Positions 26,313-35,727 of a stretch of DNA of 64,000 nt are shown here, one piece after another. The notes below the pieces were generated by a model. It had not been told where the DNA came from, made no database searches, and saw only the letters and a list, made by a program, of their open reading frames with translations. Position numbers and translations under genes: made by a program. Source of the stretch: CAKAHY01 sp963522175 (GTDB taxonomy: Bacteria > Bacillota > Clostridia > Lachnospirales > Lachnospiraceae); the NCBI GenBank assembly GCA_963522175.1, contig CAUQXC010000004.1, forward strand, positions 248,001-312,000, read 5' to 3'. Within the stretch, counting starts at the first letter, position 1. The number at the start of each line of letters is the position of its first letter.

Positions 26313-27281
26313 ATGGCAGAAAATATACTCCTGAGCGCAAGACATTTAAGTAAGGAATATGAAAGTCCCGGAGGGGATAAAAACAGAAAGCTCAAGGCTG
26401 TCAGCGATGTCAGCTTTGATATATACAAAGGCGAATGCCTTGCTCTTGTCGGGGAATCCGGCTGCGGCAAGTCTACATTGGCGAAAACACTCATGTCTTT
26501 ACATAAGGCTTCTGCCGGTGAGCTTTTTTTTGAGGACAAGAATATTTTTGCCGCTCAAAAAAAAGACAAAATGTATTTAAAAAGATGTTTGCAAATGGTT
26601 TTTCAAGATCCTTATGCATCTTTAAATCCCAGAATGAACGTTTTTGAAACCTTGGCGGAGCCTATAAAGGCACATAAGCTTTGCAAAACAAAGGGCGAGC
26701 TTAACGAAAGGGTATATTCTCTTATGGATGTGGTGGGTATACCTAAGGAATTTGCAAAAAGGCATCCTCACCAGTTTTCGGGAGGACAAAGACAGAGAAT
26801 AGGAATAGCGAGGGCTCTTACCTTAGACCCTAAGCTCATGGTGCTTGACGAGCCCGTATCGGCGCTTGATGTTTCAATTCAGGCACAGATACTTAATCTT
26901 TTAAAGGATATAAAGGAAGAAAAGAATTTAAGTTATTTATTTATAAGCCATGACTTGTCGGTTGTAAGATTCATAAGCGACAGAGTTATGATAATGTTTC
27001 TCGGAAGGATAATGGAGATAGGAGATACGGATACCGTATTTGCCCATCCCTTGCATCCGTATACAAAGCTCCTTATGGATTCGGTTCCTAAAACGGATCC
27101 GGGTATAGGATTTGACGTAAAAGAGCTTAACTATGCGGATATTCCGAGCCCTACCGAGCTTCCCACAGGATGCAGGTTTCATACGAGGTGCCCTTATGCG
27201 AAGAAAGAGTGTGAGGAAAGGGAACCGGAGCTTAAGTTTGATGAAAAAGGAAATGCCTGTGCCTGCCATTTTCCTTTATAG
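26313..27281 (+). CDS. Peptide ABC transporter ATPase, DppF/OppF type (operon 1)
   Basis: A 322-residue ATPase with Walker A GESGCGKSTL, Q-loop FQDPYASLNPR, signature FSGGQRQRIGIARAL, Walker B LMVLDEPVSALDV and H-loop FISHDLSV. The C-terminal domain has the CRFHTRCPYAKKEC and CACHF cysteines typical of this family. It is the last transporter gene in the order A-B-C-D-F. The barnase-like gene follows after nine bases. Confidence 0.94.
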   Translation: MAENILLSARHLSKEYESPGGDKNRKLKAVSDVSFDIYKGECLALVGESGCGKSTLAKTLMSLHKASAGELFFEDKNIFAAQKKDKMYLKRCLQMVFQDPYASLNPRMNVFETLAEPIKAHKLCKTKGELNERVYSLMDVVGIPKEFAKRHPHQFSGGQRQRIGIARALTLDPKLMVLDEPVSALDVSIQAQILNLLKDIKEEKNLSYLFISHDLSVVRFISDRVMIMFLGRIMEIGDTDTVFAHPLHPYTKLLMDSVPKTDPGIGFDVKELNYADIPSPTELPTGCRFHTRCPYAKKECEEREPELKFDEKGNACACHFPL

Positions 27282-27290
27282 GTAGATAGA

Positions 27291-27902
27291 ATGAATAATA
27301 AATATATAAGATTTTTTGTTAATATTTCATGGATATATCCCCTCATAATTTTGGTGGGTATATATGTTTTCGGAGTTTATACGGAAGTCATGAATAAGGA
27401 CAGCCTTGCAACGGCTTCGGATTATCTTGTTTATGAAGAAAGCATGAAGTCGGAAAGCGAGACCGTGAATGAAAGTGAAAGTACTGATACAAGCGGTGAA
27501 AGCAGCAAAGAAAGCGAAAGCACAAGTGGAGAGCTTACAGCCGCGAGCTTGAGCTTAAGTGTGACGGAAAACGGAAATTATACCTCAAAAGAAGAACTCG
27601 CCCTCTATATTCACATTTATAACAGACTTCCGAATAATTATATAAGTAAGAAAGAGGCTTCCGCAGCCGGATGGGATCAGGCTAAAGACAATCTTGACAG
27701 CATTTTACCGGGTATGAGCATAGGTGGTGATGAATTCGGCAATGCCGGCGACAAACTCCCGAAAGAGACGGACAGAAAATATTATGAAGCGGATGTGGAC
27801 TATAACGGCGGTTCAAGAAGCTCCAAAAGGATAGTTTATTCAAATGACGGACTTATTTTTTATACGGAAGACTCCTATGAAAATTTCGAAAGGTTGTATT
27901 GA
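27291..27902 (+). CDS. Membrane-anchored barnase-like protein lacking the catalytic His
   Basis: A 203-residue protein. A hydrophobic segment (about residues 13-30) acts as signal or anchor; residues 48-90 are a low-complexity Ser/Glu/Thr linker; residues 100-203 match barnase closely (NRLPNNYISKKEA, AAGWD, SIGGDEFGN, YYEADVDY, SKRIVYS). By comparison with barnase, the base Glu73 corresponds to E166, Arg87 to R180, Arg83 to R176, and Lys27 is kept. The general acid His102 falls on S195 (codon TCC), so normal RNase chemistry may be lost. No barstar-like inhibitor is seen nearby. It sits between the transporter and recJ with weak ribosome sites, probably as part of a long operon. Function may be RNA or wall binding rather than cleavage (inference). 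Confidence 0.82.
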   Translation: MNNKYIRFFVNISWIYPLIILVGIYVFGVYTEVMNKDSLATASDYLVYEESMKSESETVNESESTDTSGESSKESESTSGELTAASLSLSVTENGNYTSKEELALYIHIYNRLPNNYISKKEASAAGWDQAKDNLDSILPGMSIGGDEFGNAGDKLPKETDRKYYEADVDYNGGSRSSKRIVYSNDGLIFYTEDSYENFERLY

Positions 27903-27911
27903 TTTAAATAG

Positions 27912-29630
27912 ATGAATAAAGAAACAGCTTGGTATATATATGCCAAAAAAGCCGATTTTTACGCCATAGCCGAGAGGTTCAATATTTCTCCTTTTCTGGC
28001 GCGTATTATGGTTAACAGGGATATAAAAGAAGAAGATATGGCTGCCTACCTCAATCCTGATGAAAGCTGCCTGCATGACGGCATGCTGATGAAAAATGTC
28101 AAGAAAGCCTGTGTTTTGCTGTCTTCTTATATTAAAAACGGCGAAAAGATAAGAGTGGTAGGGGATTATGACATAGACGGTGTATGCGCCACATACATCC
28201 TTGTAAGGGCGCTTAAAGACCTCGGGGCGGATATAAGCTATGAAATTCCCGACAGGATAAAAGACGGTTACGGAATAAATGAAAACATAATAGAAGAAGC
28301 AAAAAAAGACGAAATAGCCCTTATAGTGACCTGCGATAACGGAATCGCGGCATTCGAGGCTTTTAAAAAAGCAAAAGAATACGGTATAAAAACCATTGTT
28401 ACGGACCATCATGATGTAAGAAAGGATGATGAAGGAGATCTTTTGCCTGAGGCGGATTATATAATAAATCCGAAGCAGGAGGACTGCCCTTATCCCTTCG
28501 AAGGCATTTGCGGTGCAAATGTGGCTTATAAATTCATGCTTGCCCTGTATAAATATATGAAAAAGCCGGACGAATCCCTGAAAAAGCTCTCCGAGTTTGT
28601 TGCTATAGCAACGATCGGAGATGTAATGAGTTTAAGGGATGAAAACAGGTATACGGTAAAAGAGGGCTTGAAACAAATACAGAATACCGAAAATCAGGGC
28701 TTAAGACTTCTTATTTCCGAATGTAATCTGGAAGAAAAGAAGCTTGAACCCTTCCATATAGGATTTATAATAGGACCCTGTCTTAATGCCGGGGGAAGAC
28801 TTAAATCCGCTAAAATAGCTCTTCGCCTGTTTTTGGAGGAAGACAGGCAAAAGGCGGCGGATTACGCAAAGGCTCTGGTTGAGCTTAACGAGGAAAGAAA
28901 ACAGCTCACCCTGAAGGGCTTAAAAGCGGCGCTTTCAAAGGTCGAAAGCCTGTATATGAATGATAAGGTGCTTGTTATATACCTTGAAGACTGCCATGAA
29001 TCTTTGGCGGGTATAATAGCGGGTAGAATAAAGGAAAATTACAATAAGCCCTGCATAGTCCTAACCGATGCTCATGAGGGGCTTATAAAAGGCTCCGCAA
29101 GGTCCATAGAAGCATACAATATATTTGAAAAAATATCGGAAGCGGGGCATCTTTTGACAAAATACGGCGGTCATCCCATGGCGGCGGGATTAAGCCTGAA
29201 AAAAGAAAATCTCGATGCCTTCAGAGAGTTTTTAAACTCCCATGCGAAGCTTTCAAAAGAAGACTTCATACAAAAAGAATGGATAGATATAGCTTTACCT
29301 TTTTCCTACATCACGGAAGATTTTATAAACAGCCTGTCTTTACTGGAACCTTTCGGAGCGGGAAACGAAAAACCCGGATTTGCAAGTAAAAATGTAAGGA
29401 TTTTTGACATTAGGGTACTGGGAAAAGAAAGAAATGTTGTAAAAATGCGGGGACAGGATGAGCAAAATACCGTATTTCCTCTGCTTTTATTTACGGACGG
29501 AGACGAGTTTTTACAAGAACTCGGGGCAAATGAATATATAGATATAATTTATTATCCGCAAATAAATGAATATATGGGAAATAGGACCCTGCAACTTGTA
29601 ATAAAAAGCTGGAAAATAAGTAAAGCTTGA
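27912..29630 (+). CDS. recJ: Single-stranded-DNA-specific exonuclease RecJ
   Basis: A 572-residue DHH/DHHA1 phosphoesterase. Motifs: VVGDYDIDGVCA, the DNG motif TCDNGIAA, TDHHDV (DHH), and in the DHHA1 part GRIKENYNKP and YGGHPMAAGLSL. A C-terminal OB-like segment follows. It degrades single-stranded DNA 5' to 3' in recombination and mismatch or base-excision repair. It lies nine bases after the barnase-like gene; no clear Shine-Dalgarno is visible before its ATG. Confidence 0.94.
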   Translation: MNKETAWYIYAKKADFYAIAERFNISPFLARIMVNRDIKEEDMAAYLNPDESCLHDGMLMKNVKKACVLLSSYIKNGEKIRVVGDYDIDGVCATYILVRALKDLGADISYEIPDRIKDGYGINENIIEEAKKDEIALIVTCDNGIAAFEAFKKAKEYGIKTIVTDHHDVRKDDEGDLLPEADYIINPKQEDCPYPFEGICGANVAYKFMLALYKYMKKPDESLKKLSEFVAIATIGDVMSLRDENRYTVKEGLKQIQNTENQGLRLLISECNLEEKKLEPFHIGFIIGPCLNAGGRLKSAKIALRLFLEEDRQKAADYAKALVELNEERKQLTLKGLKAALSKVESLYMNDKVLVIYLEDCHESLAGIIAGRIKENYNKPCIVLTDAHEGLIKGSARSIEAYNIFEKISEAGHLLTKYGGHPMAAGLSLKKENLDAFREFLNSHAKLSKEDFIQKEWIDIALPFSYITEDFINSLSLLEPFGAGNEKPGFASKNVRIFDIRVLGKERNVVKMRGQDEQNTVFPLLLFTDGDEFLQELGANEYIDIIYYPQINEYMGNRTLQLVIKSWKISKA

Positions 29631-29685
29631 TATATAATGAATGGAGTTATTTTAATTTTATAAATATTAAGGGCAGAGGTGGTAT

Positions 29686-30930
29686 ATGATAACTCAGTTG
29701 ATGGATTTTCTGTGTGAAAAAGACGGCGAGATAGGCAGGGCTGTAAAAAAAGAGTTTGAAAGACAGCAAAGGAACTTGGAGCTTATAGCTTCGGAAAATA
29801 TAGCATCCGAGGCGGTTATGCTTGCAATGGCTACAGTGCCTACGAATAAATATGCGGAGGGCTACCCCGGAAAGCGTTATTACGGAGGCTGTAAGGAGAT
29901 TGACGTAATAGAAAGTATAGCTATAGAAAGAGCGAAGAAGCTCTTTTCCTGCGAATATGCAAATGTACAGCCGCACTCGGGAGCACAGGCAAATATGGCG
30001 GTATTTCTTGCCATGCTTGAGCATGGTGATACGGTTATGGGTATGAACCTGAATCATGGAGGGCATCTTACTCACGGCTCACCTGTTAATTTTTCGGGAA
30101 AATATTTTAATATAGTGTCTTACGGTGTTAATGACGAGGGCTTTATAGATTACGATGAAGTAAAAAGACTTGCACTTTTACATAAGCCGAAGCTTATAGT
30201 TGCGGGTGCGAGCGCTTATGCGAGAAAAATAGATTTTAAAAAGTTTAGGGAAATAGCGGACTTGGCAGGTTCCTACCTTATGGTGGATATGGCACATATT
30301 GCAGGACTTGTTGCCGCGGGAGTACATGAAAGTCCTATTCCTTATGCGGACGTTGTAACGACGACTACTCATAAGACTCTCAGAGGTCCGAGAGGAGGAC
30401 TCATACTTTCAACTAAAGAAGCAAGCGAGAAGTTCAAATTCAATAAGGCTGTTTTTCCGGGAATACAGGGAGGACCGCTTGAGCATATCATAGCCGCAAA
30501 GGCTGTTTGCTTCGGAGAGGCACTTGAACCCGAGTTTAAGCTTTATCAGGAGCAGGTAGCGAAAAATGCGGCGGCTCTTGCAAAGGCGCTAAGCTCACAG
30601 GGGCTTGATATTTTAACGGGAGGAACGGACAATCACCTCATGCTTCTTGACCTCAGAAAAACGGGTATAACGGGTAAAGAGCTGCAGGAGCGTTGTGACG
30701 AGGTAAATATTACCTTAAATAAAAATGCCGTGCCTAATGACCCCGAGAGCCATTTTGTGACAAGCGGAGTTCGTATAGGAACACCGGCGGTTACAACAAG
30801 GGGAATGAAGGAAGAGGATATGGAGCTTATTGCAAAGCTTATATATCTTACAATAACACAGTTCGACTCAAAGGCGGATTACATAAGAAAAGAAGTTGAA
30901 AAGCTTTGTGAAAAACACCCTATATACTAA
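29686..30930 (+). CDS. glyA: Serine hydroxymethyltransferase
   Basis: A 414-residue PLP enzyme of normal length with ELIASENIASEAVM, YAEGYPGKRYYGGC, QPHSGAQAN, the PLP-lysine motif TTTTHKTLRGPRGG, and FPGIQGGPLEH. It interconverts serine and glycine with tetrahydrofolate. In this organism it can supply glycine to, or drain it from, the glycine reductase encoded 17 kb downstream. A GAGG site six bases before the ATG supports the start. No riboswitch is seen upstream. Confidence 0.96.
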   Translation: MITQLMDFLCEKDGEIGRAVKKEFERQQRNLELIASENIASEAVMLAMATVPTNKYAEGYPGKRYYGGCKEIDVIESIAIERAKKLFSCEYANVQPHSGAQANMAVFLAMLEHGDTVMGMNLNHGGHLTHGSPVNFSGKYFNIVSYGVNDEGFIDYDEVKRLALLHKPKLIVAGASAYARKIDFKKFREIADLAGSYLMVDMAHIAGLVAAGVHESPIPYADVVTTTTHKTLRGPRGGLILSTKEASEKFKFNKAVFPGIQGGPLEHIIAAKAVCFGEALEPEFKLYQEQVAKNAAALAKALSSQGLDILTGGTDNHLMLLDLRKTGITGKELQERCDEVNITLNKNAVPNDPESHFVTSGVRIGTPAVTTRGMKEEDMELIAKLIYLTITQFDSKADYIRKEVEKLCEKHPIY

Positions 30931-30981
30931 GAAATACAGTGTTTTTGACTAACATTATTAAATAAATTCGGAGGAATAAAA

Positions 30982-31506
30982 TTGAAAGAGTTAAAGGATT
31001 ATATCAGGAGTATACCCGATTTTCCAAAGAAGGGGATAATATTCAGAGATATTACAGGTATGCTTAATGATGCCGACGGTCTTGCACTGGCGGTTGACAG
31101 TATGAAAAAAGAGCTTGACGGTCTTGACTTTGACGTTATAGTAGGTCCTGAGTCGAGAGGCTTTATATTCGGAGTTCCTCTTGCTTACGCTATGCACAAG
31201 GCGTTTATTCCGATAAGAAAAGAGGGTAAACTTCCTCTTGAAACTGTCGGCATAAGCTATGACCTTGAGTACGGAAGCGCAAGGCTTGAGGTTCATAAGT
31301 GCGACATAAAGAAAGGACAGAAGGTAGTTATAGTAGATGATTTGTTGGCTACCGGAGGAACGGTTGAGGCTATAATTAAATTACTTGAAGGGCTGGGCGC
31401 CGAGATAGTGAAGATTTGTTTCTTAATAGAGCTTGAGGGACTTAACGGAAGAGAAAAGCTTAAAACTTATGATGCGAGTGCTTTGATAAGTTACGAGGAA
31501 AATTAA
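30982..31506 (+). CDS. apt: Adenine phosphoribosyltransferase
   Basis: A 174-residue purine salvage enzyme with IRSIPDFPKKGIIFRDIT, GPESRGFIFG, and the PRPP-binding motif VVIVDDLLATGGT. It makes AMP from adenine and PRPP. The start is TTG at 30982 with GGAGG seven bases upstream. It follows glyA by 51 bases and ends before a strong terminator. Confidence 0.95.
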   Translation: MKELKDYIRSIPDFPKKGIIFRDITGMLNDADGLALAVDSMKKELDGLDFDVIVGPESRGFIFGVPLAYAMHKAFIPIRKEGKLPLETVGISYDLEYGSARLEVHKCDIKKGQKVVIVDDLLATGGTVEAIIKLLEGLGAEIVKICFLIELEGLNGREKLKTYDASALISYEEN

Positions 31507-31532
31507 GTAAATATAGGTTTATAGTTTGATAT

Positions 31533-31580
31533 AAAAGGGTTCTTATACAAGGAGGTATAAGGGCTCTTTTATTATGATTT
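31533..31580 (+). terminator. Terminator after apt
   Basis: AAAAGGGTTCTTATA pairs with TATAAGGGCTCTTTT around a short purine loop, followed by ATTATGATTTTA. It isolates the second peptide-transporter operon. Confidence 0.75.
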
Positions 31581-31612
31581 TACTTTAAAGTGTAAAAGTT
31601 TACGAAAAAGAC

Positions 31613-31641
31613 TTGATATTTATCGTACTTATGTGTATAAC
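31613..31641 (+). promoter_or_regulatory. Promoter of the Opp-type operon
   Basis: TTGATA (31613-31618), exactly 17 bases, then TATAAC (31636-31641), 50 bases before the first transporter gene. Confidence 0.65.
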
Positions 31642-31691
31642 TAATAACTATATTTAATTTTTTAAGATAAGTAAAAATGGAGAATTTTAAT

Positions 31692-32609
31692 ATGGGAAAA
31701 TACATTTTAAAAAGGTTTGTTACCGCAGTCATAACAACATGGCTCGTCGCAACTTTTACTTTCTTCCTGATGAATATGGTGCCGGGCGGTCCGTTTTTGT
31801 CGGAGAAGGCGGTAACACCTCAGGCTCAAAAAGCTATGGAAGAAAAGTACGGGCTTGATAAGCCTCTTCCGGAGCAGTATACAACCTATATCAAGGGAGT
31901 TTTAAAGGGTGATTTGGGTCCTTCTCTGAAAAAAAGAGGAAGAACGGTTTCGCAGATTATAGGCGAAAAATTCCCTACATCCGCAAGACTTGGCGGTTTG
32001 GCTATATTGGTAGCCGTATTTGTCGGAATTCCTTTGGGATCGGTTGCGGCATATAACAGAGGTAAATGGGTTGACAACCTGCTTATAGTGATGTCTACCG
32101 CAGGTATAGCCATACCGAGCTTTTTATCTTCAACCATGCTGATGTATGTACTTTCAACGAAGCTCGGATTACTTCCGGCTTTGGGACTTAAAAACTGGAC
32201 AAACTATATAATGCCGGTAGCGGCGCTTTCGCTCTACCCTACTTTTTATATGGCAAGACTTATGAGATCTTCCATGCTTGAGGTAATAGGTCAGGATTAT
32301 ATGAGAACTGCAAGAGCAAAGGGAGTTTCGCAGCTTAAGGCTATCTTTAAACATGCCCTCAGAAATGCGATTTTACCTGTTATTACCTATTTGGGACCTT
32401 TACTCGCATCACTTATGACGGGAAGCTTTATCATTGAGAGGATTTTTAATATACCGGGACTGGGTTCCGAATTCGTGGGTGCCATTACGGCAAGAGATTA
32501 TCCTATGATTATGGGAACTACCATATTCCTCGCAACCTTTGTAATTGTAATGAACATGTTGGTGGATTTCGCCTATGCCGTGGTAGATCCGAGAATTAAG
32601 CTAAAGTAA
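31692..32609 (+). CDS. oppB: Oligopeptide ABC transporter permease, OppB type (operon 2)
   Basis: A permease of about 305 residues starting MGKYILKRFVTAV. I choose the ATG at 31692 because GGAGA lies eight bases before it; the ATG at 31677 has no ribosome site. It shows the NMVPGGPF motif, SLKKRGRTVSQII, and the EAA loop EVIGQDYMRTARAKGVSQ. It is the first gene of a second peptide transporter in the order B-C-D-F-A, unlike the A-B-C-D-F order at 21842-27281. Confidence 0.93.
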   Translation: MGKYILKRFVTAVITTWLVATFTFFLMNMVPGGPFLSEKAVTPQAQKAMEEKYGLDKPLPEQYTTYIKGVLKGDLGPSLKKRGRTVSQIIGEKFPTSARLGGLAILVAVFVGIPLGSVAAYNRGKWVDNLLIVMSTAGIAIPSFLSSTMLMYVLSTKLGLLPALGLKNWTNYIMPVAALSLYPTFYMARLMRSSMLEVIGQDYMRTARAKGVSQLKAIFKHALRNAILPVITYLGPLLASLMTGSFIIERIFNIPGLGSEFVGAITARDYPMIMGTTIFLATFVIVMNMLVDFAYAVVDPRIKLK

Positions 32610-32619
32610 GGAGTATGTA

Positions 32620-33663
32620 ATGAGTGAAAAAAATATTTTAAGTCTTCAGCTTAATGCGGATGACTTTATCAAGGCAGACTCTGAGGAAAAAGAATCTCTC
32701 GTTGTTATGAGAGGGTCCGTGGGCTTTTTCAGAGACGGTATAAGAAGGTTTGCCAAAAACAAGATTGCAATGGCGTCTCTTGTTATGGTTTTAATTATTA
32801 TGATTTTTTGTTTTATTGTGCCGATATTTTATCCATATAAATATGAGCAGCAGATAAAGGGTTCGGAAAGACTTGCACCTATGCAGTATTCCGCAACCGA
32901 GCTCAAAGCTATGGAAGGCGGAGAGAGCGTGTTTCCGCATATCCTCGGTACCGATCAAAACGGACGTGATTACGCTATAAGAGTCATGGTCGGAGGACGT
33001 GTATCCATGACCGTAGGTATAGTTGCCTCTGTTCTTATTCTTTTAATAGGTTCCGTTTACGGAGCCGTTGCGGGATACTTCGGCGGCGTTCTTGACCAGG
33101 TAATGATGAGAATAGTGGATATTATATATACGGTGCCTGATATACTTATTATCATATTGATTGCCCAGACACTTAAGTATCCTTTGGAGCAGCTTTCCAA
33201 AGTACCTTTTTTCGGCTTTATAAAAGATATGGGTCCCAATATGGTGTCCATGTTCATAGTGTTTGCGCTTTTATACTGGGTAGGAATGGCGCGTATAGTT
33301 CGCTCTCAGATAATGGTTTTAAAGCAGAATGAGTATATAACCGCGGCAAAGGCACTTGGTGCAAAAACCGGAAGAATATTGTTTAAACACCTTATAACAA
33401 ACTGTATGGGAACTCTTATAGTTACAACTACCTTGCAGATTCCTGCGGCTATATTTACAGAATCATTCCTCAGCTTTCTGGGTCTTGGTGTTCAGGCTCC
33501 GATGCCCAGTCTCGGTTCTTTGGCTTCGGCGGCTTTGAACGGTTTTCAAACTTATCCGGAAAAGCTTTTTGCGCCGGCGATACTTATATTTGTTATTATC
33601 TTGAACTTTAACCTTTTAGGGGACGGACTCAGAGATGCCTTCGACCCTAAGCTTAAGAACTAG
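32620..33663 (+). CDS. oppC: Oligopeptide ABC transporter permease, OppC type (operon 2)
   Basis: A 347-residue permease, longer than its operon 1 counterpart (279) because of a cytoplasmic N-terminus of about 55 residues and an extra loop before LGTDQNGRDYAIRVMVGG. The EAA loop is NEYITAAKALGAKTGRI. AAGGAG precedes the ATG. It forms the membrane channel with OppB. Confidence 0.93.
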   Translation: MSEKNILSLQLNADDFIKADSEEKESLVVMRGSVGFFRDGIRRFAKNKIAMASLVMVLIIMIFCFIVPIFYPYKYEQQIKGSERLAPMQYSATELKAMEGGESVFPHILGTDQNGRDYAIRVMVGGRVSMTVGIVASVLILLIGSVYGAVAGYFGGVLDQVMMRIVDIIYTVPDILIIILIAQTLKYPLEQLSKVPFFGFIKDMGPNMVSMFIVFALLYWVGMARIVRSQIMVLKQNEYITAAKALGAKTGRILFKHLITNCMGTLIVTTTLQIPAAIFTESFLSFLGLGVQAPMPSLGSLASAALNGFQTYPEKLFAPAILIFVIILNFNLLGDGLRDAFDPKLKN

Positions 33664-33671
33664 GAGGAAAT

Positions 33672-34679
33672 ATGAGCGAATATTTGGTTGACATACAACA
33701 TGAGCAGTTATCATTTTTCACTCCTGCAGGTGAGATAAAAGCGCTTAACGACGTAACTATACAAATGAAGGCGGGAGAAGTCCTCGGTATAGTGGGAGAG
33801 TCGGGAAGCGGAAAAAGTGTAACTGCATATTCTATAATGGGACTGACCGCATATAACGGGAAAATAGTGGGCGGAAGCGTAGAATTTAACGGACACAGAA
33901 TAGATAAAATGAACGAGAAGGAGCTCAGAAAAATCAGGGGAAAGGAAGTGAGTATAATTTTCCAGGACCCTATGACAAGCTTAAACCCCGTTTATACGGT
34001 AGGAAATCAGATTGAGGAAACTATAAAACTTCATACCGACAAAAAAGGAAAGGCTGTAAGAGACAGAGCAAAAGAGCTTTTGGAGCTTGTAGGTATAAAT
34101 GAGCCGGAAAAGCGCCTTAAGCAGTATCCGCATGAGCTTTCGGGAGGAATGAGGCAAAGGATCATGATAGCCATAGCCCTTGCCTGCGAGCCTAAGCTTC
34201 TTATTGCGGATGAACCTACAACCGCTCTTGATGTTACAATCCAGGCTCAGATACTTGAGCTTATGCAGGAGCTTAAGAAGAAGCTCGGAATGGGTATTAT
34301 TATGATAACCCATGACCTCGGAGTTGTTGCTTCAATGTGTGATAATATTGCGGTTATGTATGCCGGAGAGATAGTCGAGTACGGAAGCACGGATGATATA
34401 TTCTATAATTCAAAGCATGAGTATACGAAGGGGCTTATAAATTCCATCCCTAAGATGTATGAGGTGGAATACAGTAAGCTTGTACCTATAGAAGGGCAGC
34501 CGGTGGATCTTTTGAATCCTCCGAAGGGCTGTGCTTTTGCTTCAAGATGTAATTCCTGTATGAAGATATGTCTCGATAAAAAGCCTGTCAGAAATGATTT
34601 TGAGAACGGACATTACAGCAGATGTTGGCTGGAACAAAAGCGTATTTTTGAGGAAGATGCAAAGGGAGGTGAAGCTTAA
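33672..34679 (+). CDS. oppD: Oligopeptide ABC transporter ATPase, OppD type (operon 2)
   Basis: A 335-residue ATPase: Walker A GESGSGKSV, Q-loop FQDPMTSLNP, signature LSGGMRQRI, Walker B LLIADEPTTALDV, H-loop IMITHDLGV, and the C-terminal Cys-rich oligopeptide domain. The stop overlaps the next ATG by one base (TAATG), so it is coupled to OppF. Confidence 0.94.
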   Translation: MSEYLVDIQHEQLSFFTPAGEIKALNDVTIQMKAGEVLGIVGESGSGKSVTAYSIMGLTAYNGKIVGGSVEFNGHRIDKMNEKELRKIRGKEVSIIFQDPMTSLNPVYTVGNQIEETIKLHTDKKGKAVRDRAKELLELVGINEPEKRLKQYPHELSGGMRQRIMIAIALACEPKLLIADEPTTALDVTIQAQILELMQELKKKLGMGIIMITHDLGVVASMCDNIAVMYAGEIVEYGSTDDIFYNSKHEYTKGLINSIPKMYEVEYSKLVPIEGQPVDLLNPPKGCAFASRCNSCMKICLDKKPVRNDFENGHYSRCWLEQKRIFEEDAKGGEA

Positions 34680-35659
34680 TGAGTGAAAATCTATTGGAAG
34701 TAAGCAATCTTAAGCAGTATTTTCCCGTTGCCGGAACGAAGAAGCTTGTTAAAGCCGTTGATGATGTAAGCTTTTTCATAAAGAGGGGTGAAACCTTCGG
34801 ACTTGTAGGTGAGTCGGGTTGCGGAAAAACAACCACTGGAAGGTCGATTTTAAGACTTACCGAGCCTACATCGGGTAAGATAGTATATGGAGGCGACACT
34901 ATTTTTGACAGTGCGACCAATACAAAGGTTGACATGTTGCCTTACAGAAGAAAAATGCAGATAGTGTTTCAGGACCCTTATGCTTCTTTGGATCCCCGTA
35001 TGACGGTAGGCGATATTATAGGCGAAGCCCTTGATATACATAAGCTTTACAGGAGCAAGAAGGAAAGACAGGATAAGATCATAAATCTTTTGTCAAAGGT
35101 AGGTCTCAACTCGGAGCACGCCAACAGATATGCCCATGAGTTTTCGGGAGGTCAGAGACAACGTATAGGAATAGCCAGAGCACTTGCCGTAGATCCGCAG
35201 TTCATAGTTTGCGACGAGCCGGTATCGGCTCTTGACGTGAGTATTCAGGCTCAGGTTGTCAATATGTTTGAAAGCTTACAGGAGGAAATGGGCTTGACAT
35301 ATTTGTTTATAGCTCACGACCTGTCTGTAGTTAACCATATATCAAGCCGTATAGGTGTTATGTATTTGGGACACATGGTTGAGATGGCGGAGGCGGGAGA
35401 TCTTATTTTCAGACCTTTACATCCTTACACAAAATCGCTTATTTCGGCTATTCCTATAGCGGATCCGAAGATTGCAAGGCAGTCGAAGCGTATAATATTA
35501 AGCGGAGACGTTCCGAGTCCTCTAAATCCGCCGAGCGGATGCACCTTCAGAACAAGGTGTGCATATGCAAGTGAGCGCTGTGAAGCGGAAACTCCGGAGC
35601 TTAAGGAGGTTTCTTCGGGACATTACTGCGCCTGCCATAACCTTGATAAGGTAAACTAA
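34679..35659 (+). CDS. oppF: Oligopeptide ABC transporter ATPase, OppF type (operon 2)
   Basis: A 326-residue ATPase: Walker A GESGCGKTT, Q-loop FQDPYASLDPR, signature FSGGQRQRIGIARAL, Walker B FIVCDEPVSALDV, H-loop FIAHDLSV, then the CTFRTRCAYASERC type C-terminal cysteines. Partner of OppD. Confidence 0.94.
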   Translation: MSENLLEVSNLKQYFPVAGTKKLVKAVDDVSFFIKRGETFGLVGESGCGKTTTGRSILRLTEPTSGKIVYGGDTIFDSATNTKVDMLPYRRKMQIVFQDPYASLDPRMTVGDIIGEALDIHKLYRSKKERQDKIINLLSKVGLNSEHANRYAHEFSGGQRQRIGIARALAVDPQFIVCDEPVSALDVSIQAQVVNMFESLQEEMGLTYLFIAHDLSVVNHISSRIGVMYLGHMVEMAEAGDLIFRPLHPYTKSLISAIPIADPKIARQSKRIILSGDVPSPLNPPSGCTFRTRCAYASERCEAETPELKEVSSGHYCACHNLDKVN

Positions 35660-35662
35660 TAA

Positions 35663-35690
35663 GGATATATACCCTTAGGGTTTATATATA
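35663..35690 (+). repeat. Intercistronic hairpin between oppF and oppA
   Basis: A small imperfect hairpin (TATATACCC, TTA, GGGTTTATATA) lies between oppF and the binding-protein gene. It may modulate the relative level of the two messages. Confidence 0.4.
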
Positions 35691-35727
35691 AAGTGTTTTA
35701 TACATTTCATAACAAAAGGAGGAAAAT

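Noticed and set aside
27282..29640. A barnase-barstar toxin-immunity pair
   Set aside because: The downstream gene is a normal recJ; no small acidic barstar-like frame is found on either strand.
29631..29685. A second glycine riboswitch before glyA
   Set aside because: The gap is 55 bases and has no GGCAAAAG or GCCGAAG core.
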